Origin: Bacteroidota bacterium
GTDB taxonomy: Bacteria > Bacteroidota > Bacteroidia > Cytophagales > Cyclobacteriaceae
Direction of reading: 5' to 3'
Assembly (NCBI GenBank): GCA_018267135.1
Contig: JAFDZA010000002.1
Location: 186,001 to 250,000, forward strand
Length of the DNA stretch: 64,000 nucleotides
Positions 37,508 to 45,782 of the stretch are shown one piece after another (the stretch's first letter is position 1; every line of letters begins with the position of its first letter). The notes beneath the pieces were generated by a model. It was not told the DNA's origin. It saw only the letters and a program-made list of their open reading frames with translations, and did no database searches. The translations under genes were made by a program, and so were the position numbers.

Positions 37508-38062
37508 ATGAGAGTTTTAATTTTTTTTTATCTATGTAATTTATCGTTTGAATTATTGGCCCAAAATTCGGAAAGTAACTTTGATGAAGTAGTAAAATAC
37601 AACCGTGGTTTGTACCGGTCTTTCAAAGCCTTCCAAAATAATTCGCCAGAAATCACAGAACAGTTTGTGGTAGAGCTAATAGATTCACTTACCCAGCTAT
37701 ATTGGTATAAGTTAAACAGCGAAAAAAAAATTCATTCAATGATTTTTGGCTTTTCTGACGGCAAGGATATTTATGTTCAGGATAGACGAGGACTGCATGG
37801 TTATCATAAATTAGATGTAGTAGGAAAATATTCGCTTTACATTCAAAGAACTCCCCAAAATTCTATAGTTCATCGCATTATTGGCAGTTATGCAATGATC
37901 ATTATGCCAAACGATGTTTATAAAAAGTTTACGATTGAACTAGTAAGTAAAATATTAAGAGAAAATGATCCAAAGCTATCGAGGGAATTTGAGGCTATTA
38001 ATGATAAAAAAGATCGAGCAATAGAATTCATTGAGAAATTGAATTCTAAGGCTACACAGTGA
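37508..38062 (+). CDS. Exported protein, candidate immunity protein
   Basis: 184 residues with a signal peptide (LIFFYLCNLSFELLAQ). Unrecognised alpha/beta protein (SDGKDIYVQDRRGLHGYHKL). It lies between the first RHS gene and the orphan RHS tip. The hairpin-bearing repeat begins five bases after its stop. Confidence 0.55.
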   Translation: MRVLIFFYLCNLSFELLAQNSESNFDEVVKYNRGLYRSFKAFQNNSPEITEQFVVELIDSLTQLYWYKLNSEKKIHSMIFGFSDGKDIYVQDRRGLHGYHKLDVVGKYSLYIQRTPQNSIVHRIIGSYAMIIMPNDVYKKFTIELVSKILRENDPKLSREFEAINDKKDRAIEFIEKLNSKATQ

Positions 38063-38066
38063 TTGT

Positions 38067-38095
38067 CCCTGAGTTGTAGTTTGTCGCTGACCAAC
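38067..38095. repeat. Hairpin-bearing direct repeat, copy 1
   Basis: 29 bases beginning CCCTGAGTTGTAG and ending GCTGACCAAC. It matches 40660-40688 at 28 positions. The two copies bracket the orphan RHS-tip cassette. Confidence 0.75.
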
Positions 38096-38133
38096 AACCT
38101 TAGTTTGAGCATGATGGATGAAAATAAAATCAA

Positions 38134-39480
38134 GTGAGCAGGATATTTTCAATATCAGTTTTCTTTTTCACAAGCGTAAATGCATTTGCTCACACGGGCG
38201 GTGCTGCGGCTCCTTCAGGTACAGTGATCGCGGGAAACATCGGCACCACCATACCGGTTCAAGAAATTGGCTATGTTTTCATCTACCTGAGCTATGACAA
38301 TGACACGGGCAACGATGTGTATTTTGATGACCTGAAGATCACCGTACAAGAGAGCAACGTGATACAGGTGAACAACTACTACCCGTTTGGAATGAAGAGT
38401 TATAGTTGGTTAAGAAATGGGGAGACAGATAATGCGTATTTATTTCAGGGTAAAGAGTTGATAGCCCAAACCGGTTGGCACGACTTTGGAAGCCGCATGT
38501 ATTATGCGGACTTGGGAAGGTGGTTAGCTGGTGATCCTCAAAAGCAATTTAGCAGCCCTTACTTGGCGATGGGCAATGTTCCTATGATGGGGAGAGACCC
38601 GAATGGGGAGTGGTTTGGATGGGATGACATAGTGATTGCCGTGGTGGGCGGTATATCAAATGTTGTGAGCAACTGGGATGCAATTACGCACGGAAAGGGA
38701 GGCTTTTTAAAAGGCCTGGAATATTTTGGTGCAGGCGCTGTAGGAGCAGATGTCGGATGGAATACAATGAATCCAGAACTTGGCTTCGCAGTTGCCGGAG
38801 CTTTAACAACAGCCGCAGATCAGGCTAATCATGTTGGAAAAACGTGGGTACAGTCATTTATAACAGGAGGCATGTCTGCCTTGCAAGGATATGAGGTTGG
38901 GGAATCGATTGAAGAAGGCGAAGCTGCTGCTGAACTTTCTGGGGCAGAGAAGGGAGGCATTGATGATGGATTCAAACAAGCATGGAAAGACGCTTATGGT
39001 AAGGACTTTGATAAGGAATACATGGCTGCTGCAAAAAAAACGTATTTAGAAGATGAAGGCGGGTGGACGACTAAATTTTTTAGAGATTTTTCTGACTCTC
39101 GTTTGGGCAAGTTCATCATGCCTGGTTTGAAAGAGGGAATTAAAGGTTATGGGAAAGATGGATATAAATCAGATTACGATGGATGGAATTTCTTTAACGA
39201 TTTTGCGATGGAGAAAGCAAAAGGTTTTTTGGGTATGGAGACAGGCGAATACACGGGATTTCGTTCCATTTCCTTTAGTATGTTATCAGGAAATATTACT
39301 AAAAACATAATGATGGGTTTTTCCAAGAATCTATTGACTCAATTTCTCAAGATAGCCGAAGGCAAAGAAACAGACAGTTATGAAAGCATGTTGGTCGATT
39401 CTCTTGACGATCCGTTCCAAAGTTTAGGGAAAGATTTTGGCGGCAGGTGGGCTTTCATCAGATTATGTGCGGGTCAATAG
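38134..39480 (+). CDS. Orphan RHS core plus second toxin tip, with own signal peptide
   Basis: 448 residues from GTG 38134; no ATG fits. The N-terminus SRIFSISVFFFTSVNAFAHT looks like a signal peptide. It is joined to a lone RHS core (about 44-165) nearly identical to that of the large RHS protein. A different tip of about 280 residues follows (GGISNVVSNWDAITHGKGGF to FIRLCAGQ), activity not recognised. YD repeats are absent, so it cannot form a full RHS shell. This is the silent-tip arrangement used for tip switching by recombination, though the signal peptide suggests it may also be exported alone. Confidence 0.75.
   Translation: MSRIFSISVFFFTSVNAFAHTGGAAAPSGTVIAGNIGTTIPVQEIGYVFIYLSYDNDTGNDVYFDDLKITVQESNVIQVNNYYPFGMKSYSWLRNGETDNAYLFQGKELIAQTGWHDFGSRMYYADLGRWLAGDPQKQFSSPYLAMGNVPMMGRDPNGEWFGWDDIVIAVVGGISNVVSNWDAITHGKGGFLKGLEYFGAGAVGADVGWNTMNPELGFAVAGALTTAADQANHVGKTWVQSFITGGMSALQGYEVGESIEEGEAAAELSGAEKGGIDDGFKQAWKDAYGKDFDKEYMAAAKKTYLEDEGGWTTKFFRDFSDSRLGKFIMPGLKEGIKGYGKDGYKSDYDGWNFFNDFAMEKAKGFLGMETGEYTGFRSISFSMLSGNITKNIMMGFSKNLLTQFLKIAEGKETDSYESMLVDSLDDPFQSLGKDFGGRWAFIRLCAGQ
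38263..38631 (+). repeat. RHS-core duplication, copy 2
   Basis: Counterpart of 35540-35908, same length. It offers about 370 bases of homology for exchange of the C-terminal tips. Confidence 0.85.
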
Positions 39481-39489
39481 AAGATAGTT

Positions 39490-40131
39490 ATGCGCCATGC
39501 AGTATTCGTTTTGGTGTTTGGTTTATGTTGTGATCCTATTCATGCCCAACCAAAAAAGCCGATAGATAAAGATACTTTGTATGCTGTCTCATTCTTAGAT
39601 TTAGTTGAAAGCTTGGAACATAGAATGGGGAGCTATCAGACCAAATACAATTTGGAGCCAGAAAAAGAGGTGATGAACCGTATTATAGAGAAATCCTTGA
39701 AAGATCACTTCATTGTTCTCCGCGTTCCAGATTCATGTTACTATGGGCTGAAATTAGATTCAGTATCTCGCAGAAAAAAGGAATTCTTGAAGGGTATTTG
39801 CAGTAAGTGCTTATTAAGTAAAAGAATTGTTATTCTTGATGCTGTGTGGGAATACCTGGATTTTTATTCTATGGAGATATTGAGACACAAACACCGAACA
39901 TCAGGAACATCTGCCAATTATTTTATTACAGGTACTTGGTGGGATGTGAATGCATATGTGTATTCACCTAATAAGAATGGATTTGATATACATATTAGAA
40001 AAAGGTATACTCAATGGTCAAATGCAAGACCTGTAAAGCGATGGCCAGGGATTAGTCACAAACGCTTTTTTAAAAGGCCAATAAAAGAAGTCAGGAAATT
40101 TTTGATCAATGAGAGTCATAACAAAAAATAA
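39490..40131 (+). CDS. Exported protein, candidate immunity for the second tip
   Basis: 213 residues, signal peptide (VFVLVFGLCCDPIHAQ). The mature part is basic with no recognised domain (LEHRMGSYQTKYNLEPEKEV; RHKHRTSGTSANYFITGTWW). It starts nine bases after the orphan tip gene, the classical place of an immunity gene. Confidence 0.55.
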   Translation: MRHAVFVLVFGLCCDPIHAQPKKPIDKDTLYAVSFLDLVESLEHRMGSYQTKYNLEPEKEVMNRIIEKSLKDHFIVLRVPDSCYYGLKLDSVSRRKKEFLKGICSKCLLSKRIVILDAVWEYLDFYSMEILRHKHRTSGTSANYFITGTWWDVNAYVYSPNKNGFDIHIRKRYTQWSNARPVKRWPGISHKRFFKRPIKEVRKFLINESHNKK

Positions 40132-40141
40132 CTTAATCATC

Positions 40142-40549
40142 ATGAACAAACTTACTTTATCGCTCATGGCAATGGCAGTTCTTATGAGCAGATGCGCCAC
40201 ATATAATTTATCTACGCAAAGTTTATTGGAGCAGTTTGCCAACAGTGGCCAAGAAAAAAAGACAAACTACATAGTTGCTTTCCCTTATGCATTTTTTCCG
40301 GGGCGCGTCACGGGCAACACGCTGCGTGAAGTGAAAGTGCTTGACCAAAACGGGCAGGAACATGTTATCTCCGTGAGGAACCGAACGGCTGTGCGCATCA
40401 CCAAGAAAGACGGCAAGAAAAATACTTTTTACTTTGATACACTGATCATTCAGGACAGCACTATTACTGGCAAAAAAGATCATTTTTTGGGCATCAACAT
40501 CAAGCCTATCAATTTGAAAGATGTTCATAAAATTGAACTACAAAAATAA
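40142..40549 (+). CDS. Small probable lipoprotein
   Basis: 135 residues from MNKLTLSLMAM; the frame opens 11 codons earlier, inside the previous gene. N-terminal hydrophobic segment then Cys (LMSRC), an imperfect lipobox. The body is a beta-rich single domain (ISVRNRTAVRITKKDGKKNT), unrecognised. Possibly a second immunity-type protein of the cassette. Confidence 0.55.
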   Translation: MNKLTLSLMAMAVLMSRCATYNLSTQSLLEQFANSGQEKKTNYIVAFPYAFFPGRVTGNTLREVKVLDQNGQEHVISVRNRTAVRITKKDGKKNTFYFDTLIIQDSTITGKKDHFLGINIKPINLKDVHKIELQK

Positions 40550-40566
40550 TATGCTTCCAAATGTGA

Positions 40567-40665
40567 GAAGCTGGCATTGAGAATGACAAGGAATTGATTC
40601 GTTATGCAGACGGCCCAAGAGAATTTGAGTTATGGTTTGATGAACAAAACCCTACCATTCCCTGA
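40567..40665 (+). pseudogene. C-terminal gene relic at the cassette edge
   Basis: Between a TGA and the TGA inside the second direct repeat there is a sensible 32-codon frame (EAGIENDKELIRYADGPREF, then ELWFDEQNPTIP). Short, without a start, and unlike its neighbours; it looks like the tail of a lost gene. Confidence 0.4.
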
Positions 40666-40688
40666 GTTGTAGTTGGTCGCTGACCAAC
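40660..40688. repeat. Hairpin-bearing direct repeat, copy 2
   Basis: Matches 38067-38095. Here the stem is perfect: GTAGTTGGTC-GCT-GACCAACTAC (40669-40691). Confidence 0.75.
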
Positions 40689-40812
40689 TACGTTCTATTT
40701 TTAAAATAGTCTAAGCTTTATATTTTTGGAGATGGTAGCCGAGCAAAATCATTTTTTTATGAAAACGGAGTTGACGAATTTGGTTTTCTCACACATCATG
40801 AAGAGATTTGAG

Positions 40813-40836
40813 ATTGTTGGTCAGGCGACCAACAAT
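40813..40836. repeat. Third GTTGGTC/GACCAAC hairpin
   Basis: ATTGTTGGTC-AGGC-GACCAACAAT, a ten-base perfect stem. It shares the GTTGGTC core with the two direct repeats and lies 20 bases before the next gene. The rest of 40689-40812 shows no gene. Confidence 0.7.
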
Positions 40837-40857
40837 AACTAAGGGTTACTAAAGAGT

Positions 40858-41475
40858 ATGAAATTTTCAATTGCTTTAATTTTCATTTTATCTGTAGGAT
40901 TCTCATCATGCCTACCAACACGCAGTCTGCGGCATTTCACTTTATATGGAGAAACAAAAAAAGTGGACCCCAAAAAATTTAAAATCAATGGTATTTATTT
41001 TTCGGTCATACCGAGAGCCTGCAATCGTTTTTGGTACAGTGATCTTATAAAATGCTTCATTTTTTATGAGAATGGTTTTTTTTTTAGTATCGATCATTCT
41101 GGCCTTGATACGCTTGATATGGAAGCATCGCTAAACCAATATCTTGAAATTCTTGACAAGTTGGGATTCAAAGGAGGATTTAAAGGTGATGTTCGATATT
41201 GGGGTTCGTATTTTATTGATGATAATAAATTGCTTACCCAAAAATACGATACGGATGCTTTTCGGTGGGTTTTAGGCCCGATATTGAGAGCAAAAATCAT
41301 TAACAATACCACTATAGAATTTGATGAAGGTTTTTGTTTTAATAATGAGGAGGTTAGCAAAAGATTCACATTGGTCGAAACCAAGTCAAAGCCGGATTCA
41401 GTTAACATATTCATGACCAATAAAAGGATAAAGCGAAAATTGGATCGTTTGTATAAGGAGCGACACACGAGGTAG
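40858..41475 (+). CDS. Lipoprotein of unknown function
   Basis: 205 residues with a good lipobox (FILSVGFSSC). Mature domain unrecognised, aromatic-rich (CNRFWYSDLIKCFIFYENGF). Follows the RHS cassettes in the same direction and may be another orphan immunity-like gene. Confidence 0.55.
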   Translation: MKFSIALIFILSVGFSSCLPTRSLRHFTLYGETKKVDPKKFKINGIYFSVIPRACNRFWYSDLIKCFIFYENGFFFSIDHSGLDTLDMEASLNQYLEILDKLGFKGGFKGDVRYWGSYFIDDNKLLTQKYDTDAFRWVLGPILRAKIINNTTIEFDEGFCFNNEEVSKRFTLVETKSKPDSVNIFMTNKRIKRKLDRLYKERHTR

Positions 41476-41603
41476 CGAAAATAAATGTTTCGTCATTTCG
41501 TAACAGAGTCTCCATGAAAAGAGGAAAAATGATGGCAGGGTTTCGAGCGATATGAATAAGGTCAAAAATAAATTTAAACTAAGTAGTGGAGTTGTCATAA
41601 TTT

Positions 41604-43253
41604 ATGGAGTGGGCACAAGAGAATATATTTTTTAGTGTGCAGAATAAAAGGCTGGGCTATTTCTTTATTCTATGGATTGCCTTTTTTGCTTGCACGAAAG
41701 AGAATATTCCGAAGACCTTGAAATTAGGCAACAATCTACTAACCGTGGATGCACCTGCGGGTTCAACATCGGTAAGCCTCACTTCAAATACTTCATGGTC
41801 GGTGTTGAGCACATCAGATTGGCTTTCGGTCACTCCTGCCTCTGGCACAGGGAACAGCATTTTATCTATTGCTTGGAACGCAATGACAAACATGGACCAA
41901 CGTACAGGTAGCATTATCGTGCAGGCGGGAAACTTGCAGCAGAAGATAGAAGTGAGCCAAGAACAGCGTGTGAAGCTCCTCCAGACACAAGTTATTATGG
42001 GCAACCTTGAAACCAGTGTTAGAACATCCGTGGTTTTGACGTTCAATACGAATGTTGACGTGTCAACAATTGTAGACAACATGAACCTTTGTGCGCCAGT
42101 GGATAGTTTTAAGGTTTCGGGGTCACAGGTTTCATTTCCATACCCTTGCACAACGATGGGCATGGTTTATCCTTTTACGATCAGCCTCAAGAACGGATAC
42201 AATTTTACCTTTCAGGTTTCCCTTCACAAGAGCAAGCTGAATGTGCCTGGTCAGGTTTTTGACTATTTCGTCACTGATGATAACAGCAGCCTGTGGGCAG
42301 TCACACAAAACCCGAATCAATTGGTGCAATTGTCTCTCCCCGACCTAAGCCTGCTGAAAAAACTTTCTCTTGCATTCAGACCTGAACGGATCCGCTGGAA
42401 TTACTATCATGATAAGTTGATGGTTTTTGCTCCAGCGGCTGATGATTCAGTTTACCGAATTGTCGATCCGGTCAGCCTGAGTATTACCAAGGTGCGTGTC
42501 AGTCCTTATAACCCGCAGTATTCCTCGGAGGCTTTTTTTCCTTCCGATATCGCGCAGATGAGTGATGGCAATGGTATTATGCAAACTGAACTTTACAGCG
42601 GATATTATTCTTGGCGGTACATCAATAAAAATGACTCAACGTGGCCAATTTCGAATTATTTCATGACCAGTGCCCCAAAACAATATGGTGAGATACATAC
42701 CAACTATGATCGATCAAAAGTAATTATGTTGTATGCTTTTCAGAACACTAATGTGGATGTATGGCAAATGGGAACGGACACACTTCATACCATATACGCC
42801 CCCAATGTATACTTGGCAGGTGTGGGAGCGGTCAACCTCTGTGTGAACAAAAAGCAAGATCTCATCTTCCATTCCCACAGCCTGACCCAATACATAACTG
42901 ACTTGAGCGGTTATGTGAGTGGGATTTCTTATTTAAGAGATCTGTATAAGAACTCGGCATTCAGTTATAGGAGCGGTGAAGACCAAGTGATCTACAATGT
43001 TGTGGATGGCACATTTTATGTTATGGACTATCAGAATTCCTTTACCAACCTTTCGGCACTGATCACTGATAATTTCTCGCGCCTCCAATCTACCACCGAT
43101 GGTAAATATATCGTGGGTTATAATGACAATGTGGCTTCTGCTGATTTTTTGGTCTTTGACCTTGGTGCCATTTTGGTCAATTCAGTAAAGTATAGTCCAA
43201 CGTCTGGAGGAAGGATTAGAGCTACCCGCAACTCTGGCTGGGCATTGCATTGA
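41604..43253 (+). CDS. BACON-domain lipoprotein with propeller-like C-terminus
   Basis: 549 residues. Hydrophobic segment with lipobox (LWIAFFAC) about residue 30. Residues about 40-115 fit a BACON domain (NTSWSVLSTSDWLSVTPASG). BACON domains occur in carbohydrate-acting or mucin-binding Bacteroidota surface proteins. From about 205 the sequence has repeated blades (PNQLVQLSLPDLSLLKKLSL), suggesting a beta-propeller. Ten bases before the next gene, so probably co-transcribed. Confidence 0.75.
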   Translation: MEWAQENIFFSVQNKRLGYFFILWIAFFACTKENIPKTLKLGNNLLTVDAPAGSTSVSLTSNTSWSVLSTSDWLSVTPASGTGNSILSIAWNAMTNMDQRTGSIIVQAGNLQQKIEVSQEQRVKLLQTQVIMGNLETSVRTSVVLTFNTNVDVSTIVDNMNLCAPVDSFKVSGSQVSFPYPCTTMGMVYPFTISLKNGYNFTFQVSLHKSKLNVPGQVFDYFVTDDNSSLWAVTQNPNQLVQLSLPDLSLLKKLSLAFRPERIRWNYYHDKLMVFAPAADDSVYRIVDPVSLSITKVRVSPYNPQYSSEAFFPSDIAQMSDGNGIMQTELYSGYYSWRYINKNDSTWPISNYFMTSAPKQYGEIHTNYDRSKVIMLYAFQNTNVDVWQMGTDTLHTIYAPNVYLAGVGAVNLCVNKKQDLIFHSHSLTQYITDLSGYVSGISYLRDLYKNSAFSYRSGEDQVIYNVVDGTFYVMDYQNSFTNLSALITDNFSRLQSTTDGKYIVGYNDNVASADFLVFDLGAILVNSVKYSPTSGGRIRATRNSGWALH

Positions 43254-43263
43254 GGATAAAGAA

Positions 43264-44973
43264 ATGAGATGGCTCTCCTTCATATTGATTTCACTTGCTT
43301 TTTCCTTGAATTCTCTTGCTCAAAAAAGAGGCTCAATAGAGCAGACCACTTCTTTGATCAACAGTAAAATGGATTCCGTTGCAATAAAAACCAAGCACAA
43401 TACCGATAGCGTCAACAAACACTTGCAGAAAATCCAGAACGTAAAGTTGATCACCCCCAACATCCATCAAGTGCCCGGCATGAAGAAAGCTGATTCGGTG
43501 AAAAGAGCTTTGACGAATGACCTGAACAAACCTGCGGTGATGGAGAAAAAGCTTCAAGCCAATGTCAAAAAGATGAAGCAACAAGAGATAGCCAGTTACA
43601 ACCAAAAAGTAAAAGTGATGCGGAAACAATTCAAGCACCACCTGGACAGTCTCAACAAACTTCCCACCAAAGACCCACGCGTTACCAAATCCATGGACAG
43701 TTTGCGGAAAAAAATGAACAAACTGAAAAATGCCAAGTCCATCAAAGATGTTCAAAAGGGCGAGCAGCAGTTAGCCAAGCTGCAGTCGGGCATGAACAAC
43801 AAAATAAAAGGCTTTGATAAAAAAGTGAGCCAAGAACTTACTTCGCTCAACAAACTGGCCGGGACTAACTTCAAGATTCCTAACATAAATCTGCCTAATG
43901 TCAAAATTCCCAACACCGATTTGAATCTGCCAAATGGAAACCTGAATGTGCCGAATGCTAACTTGAGCCTTCCCAATTCCAGCCTCAACGTGAATTCCAA
44001 TTTGCCAAATGCCAATGTACCCAATATCAGTACCAATGGATTGCCCAATTCATCGTTACCCAATGTTCCGCAAGGCAACTTGCCAGGCAACGTTTCGCCC
44101 AGCCAGGAAATAAACACGCTGGAAAAGCAAACCGGCATGACCAATATCACCAAAGATGTTTCACAAGTAGAAGGAGAACTAAAAAATATGAACCCCGGCC
44201 AATTGGAAAGTACGTTGGAAAAAGATGCGAAGAACCTAAAAGAAGTAAAACAGTTTGGAGGCGAAGCATTGAAAGCAGAGCAATATGAAAAGATGGTGAC
44301 CAAATGGCAGTCGGATCCCGATTACCGAAAGGAAATGATGGTAACACAAGCGAAGGAGCAAACAATCAATCATTTTGCCGGGCAGGAGAAACAACTGCTT
44401 GGCGCAATGCAGCAGTTGGCCAATGTGAAAAAAAAATACAAAGATTATGAAGGGACGCTGGACATGTTCAAGAAGCCGGGCAACCCAATGAAGGGGAGAC
44501 CATTTATTGAGCGCCTGGTGCCCGGATGGAACATCCAGTATCAAGGTAACAAAGAAACGTTGTTGGATTTCAACCCGCAGGTTGGTTATCGGTTGAGCGG
44601 AAGGCTTACGGCTGGCATAGGTTGGAACGAGCGGTGGGGATATGATTTCAGCAAAATGAACTATGTGGCAAAAGACCATGTGTATGGGCCTCGTGTTTAT
44701 GGGCAGGTAAAATTAAAAACCGAAATTTATGCCATGATCGCACCCGAGGTGATGAATGCATTGATTCCCCCTTCATACAATTCACCAGATGCTGGAAAGA
44801 GGAAGTGGGTGTGGAGTTGGATGGCCGGGATGAAAAAAGAATTCCGGTATTCAAAAAAATTGATGGGCAACGTGCAGGTTCTTTACAATCTTTTCGACAA
44901 GAACCACCGGAGCCCTTATGTGAGCAAGTTCAGTTTGAGGATGGGATTTGAAATACCATTGAAAAAGAAATGA
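43264..44973 (+). CDS. Exported coiled-coil / Asn-Pro repeat / barrel protein
   Basis: 569 residues, signal peptide (LISLAFSLNSLAQ). Residues 20-200 form a Lys/Gln-rich coiled coil. Residues about 205-280 are a low-complexity run of short repeats built on L-P-N (NLPNVKIPNTDLNLPNG). A second helical part is followed by a C-terminal beta-rich domain from about 410 (GYRLSGRLTAGIGWNERWGY) with an outer-membrane-like end SLRMGFEIPLKKK. Unrecognised. The layout suggests a periplasm-spanning linker anchored in the outer membrane. Confidence 0.65.
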   Translation: MRWLSFILISLAFSLNSLAQKRGSIEQTTSLINSKMDSVAIKTKHNTDSVNKHLQKIQNVKLITPNIHQVPGMKKADSVKRALTNDLNKPAVMEKKLQANVKKMKQQEIASYNQKVKVMRKQFKHHLDSLNKLPTKDPRVTKSMDSLRKKMNKLKNAKSIKDVQKGEQQLAKLQSGMNNKIKGFDKKVSQELTSLNKLAGTNFKIPNINLPNVKIPNTDLNLPNGNLNVPNANLSLPNSSLNVNSNLPNANVPNISTNGLPNSSLPNVPQGNLPGNVSPSQEINTLEKQTGMTNITKDVSQVEGELKNMNPGQLESTLEKDAKNLKEVKQFGGEALKAEQYEKMVTKWQSDPDYRKEMMVTQAKEQTINHFAGQEKQLLGAMQQLANVKKKYKDYEGTLDMFKKPGNPMKGRPFIERLVPGWNIQYQGNKETLLDFNPQVGYRLSGRLTAGIGWNERWGYDFSKMNYVAKDHVYGPRVYGQVKLKTEIYAMIAPEVMNALIPPSYNSPDAGKRKWVWSWMAGMKKEFRYSKKLMGNVQVLYNLFDKNHRSPYVSKFSLRMGFEIPLKKK

Positions 44974-45008
44974 TTGATTAGGGGTTGGTTGAATTGAGGT
45001 GTGCAAGG

Positions 45009-45782
45009 TTATCCTCTTTTATCTTTTCCGATGCAGGAGATCAGGTTGAACATCTCTTTCAATCTTGACCTTACTCGATTGCCATATACATTTTCAATCT
45101 CGGAAGCCGAAAGATTTGTGGTGACATGCGTAATCATATTATGCGAAACAAAATACTCATACCGGCTCAACAAGATTTCACCCATCACATTGCATTCGTT
45201 GCCGTAATATTTCAACGATTGCTCTGCGCCCAAATCATCGAAGCAATATGTCCTCGGCCGTTCGCTGTTGAACGACATGCGGCTGTACCGCCAGATGACT
45301 TCGTAGCCTTCCTGCATGAACTCAAAGCTCACATCGCGGCACGATTTCATTATGTGGTTTCGTTCCGGTGAAGGTACGAAACGCATGAGGTTCATCAATG
45401 AAGTTTTGCCGCAGCCGATCGGACCTGTGAGCAGAATCCCTTTTTCCAGGTCGAGGTTGTATTTTGCTGCTTCGGTATTGTCGCCAATGAAGTACACGAG
45501 GAGTTTATGGATGATTTCAAAATCTTGTTCGATGATCTTGAAATTTTGACCGTACAGTTCCTTGCCGCGTTTTTCCAAGAAGGAGATGCACCAAGCTAAA
45601 TCCAGTCCATTGCCGACCTTCGCTGAAGCTACGGTCGGTAAACCCACTTTCGTGCCTTCATGCTTCGCATTAGGAGATTGCTTCGGTCGTTCCTCCCTCG
45701 CAATGACGGCTTTGTTAGAGTGGTTCTCCGTAGTTTTTGTTTGTGTTGACATGAAGTGATCCGTTCTTGGGTTTGGTTTCAA
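45009..45782 (-). CDS. DnaC/IstB-like ATP-binding protein
   Basis: 257 residues. Walker A GPIGCGKTSLM is near residue 120 and Walker B YCFDDLGAEQ near 185. The fold is that of DnaC-type helicase loaders and is common on Bacteroidota islands beside a replication-type protein. The N-terminal extension contains LPTVASAKVG, encoded by an inserted palindromic repeat (45613-45638). The start overlaps the upstream gene by 68 bases. Confidence 0.8.
   Translation of the reverse strand: MKPNPRTDHFMSTQTKTTENHSNKAVIAREERPKQSPNAKHEGTKVGLPTVASAKVGNGLDLAWCISFLEKRGKELYGQNFKIIEQDFEIIHKLLVYFIGDNTEAAKYNLDLEKGILLTGPIGCGKTSLMNLMRFVPSPERNHIMKSCRDVSFEFMQEGYEVIWRYSRMSFNSERPRTYCFDDLGAEQSLKYYGNECNVMGEILLSRYEYFVSHNMITHVTTNLSASEIENVYGNRVRSRLKEMFNLISCIGKDKRG
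45613..45638. repeat. REP-like palindrome inside the ATPase gene
   Basis: CCGACC...GGTCGG ends around a CTTCGCTGAAGCTACG core. It is translated in frame without disrupting the protein. Confidence 0.6.
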
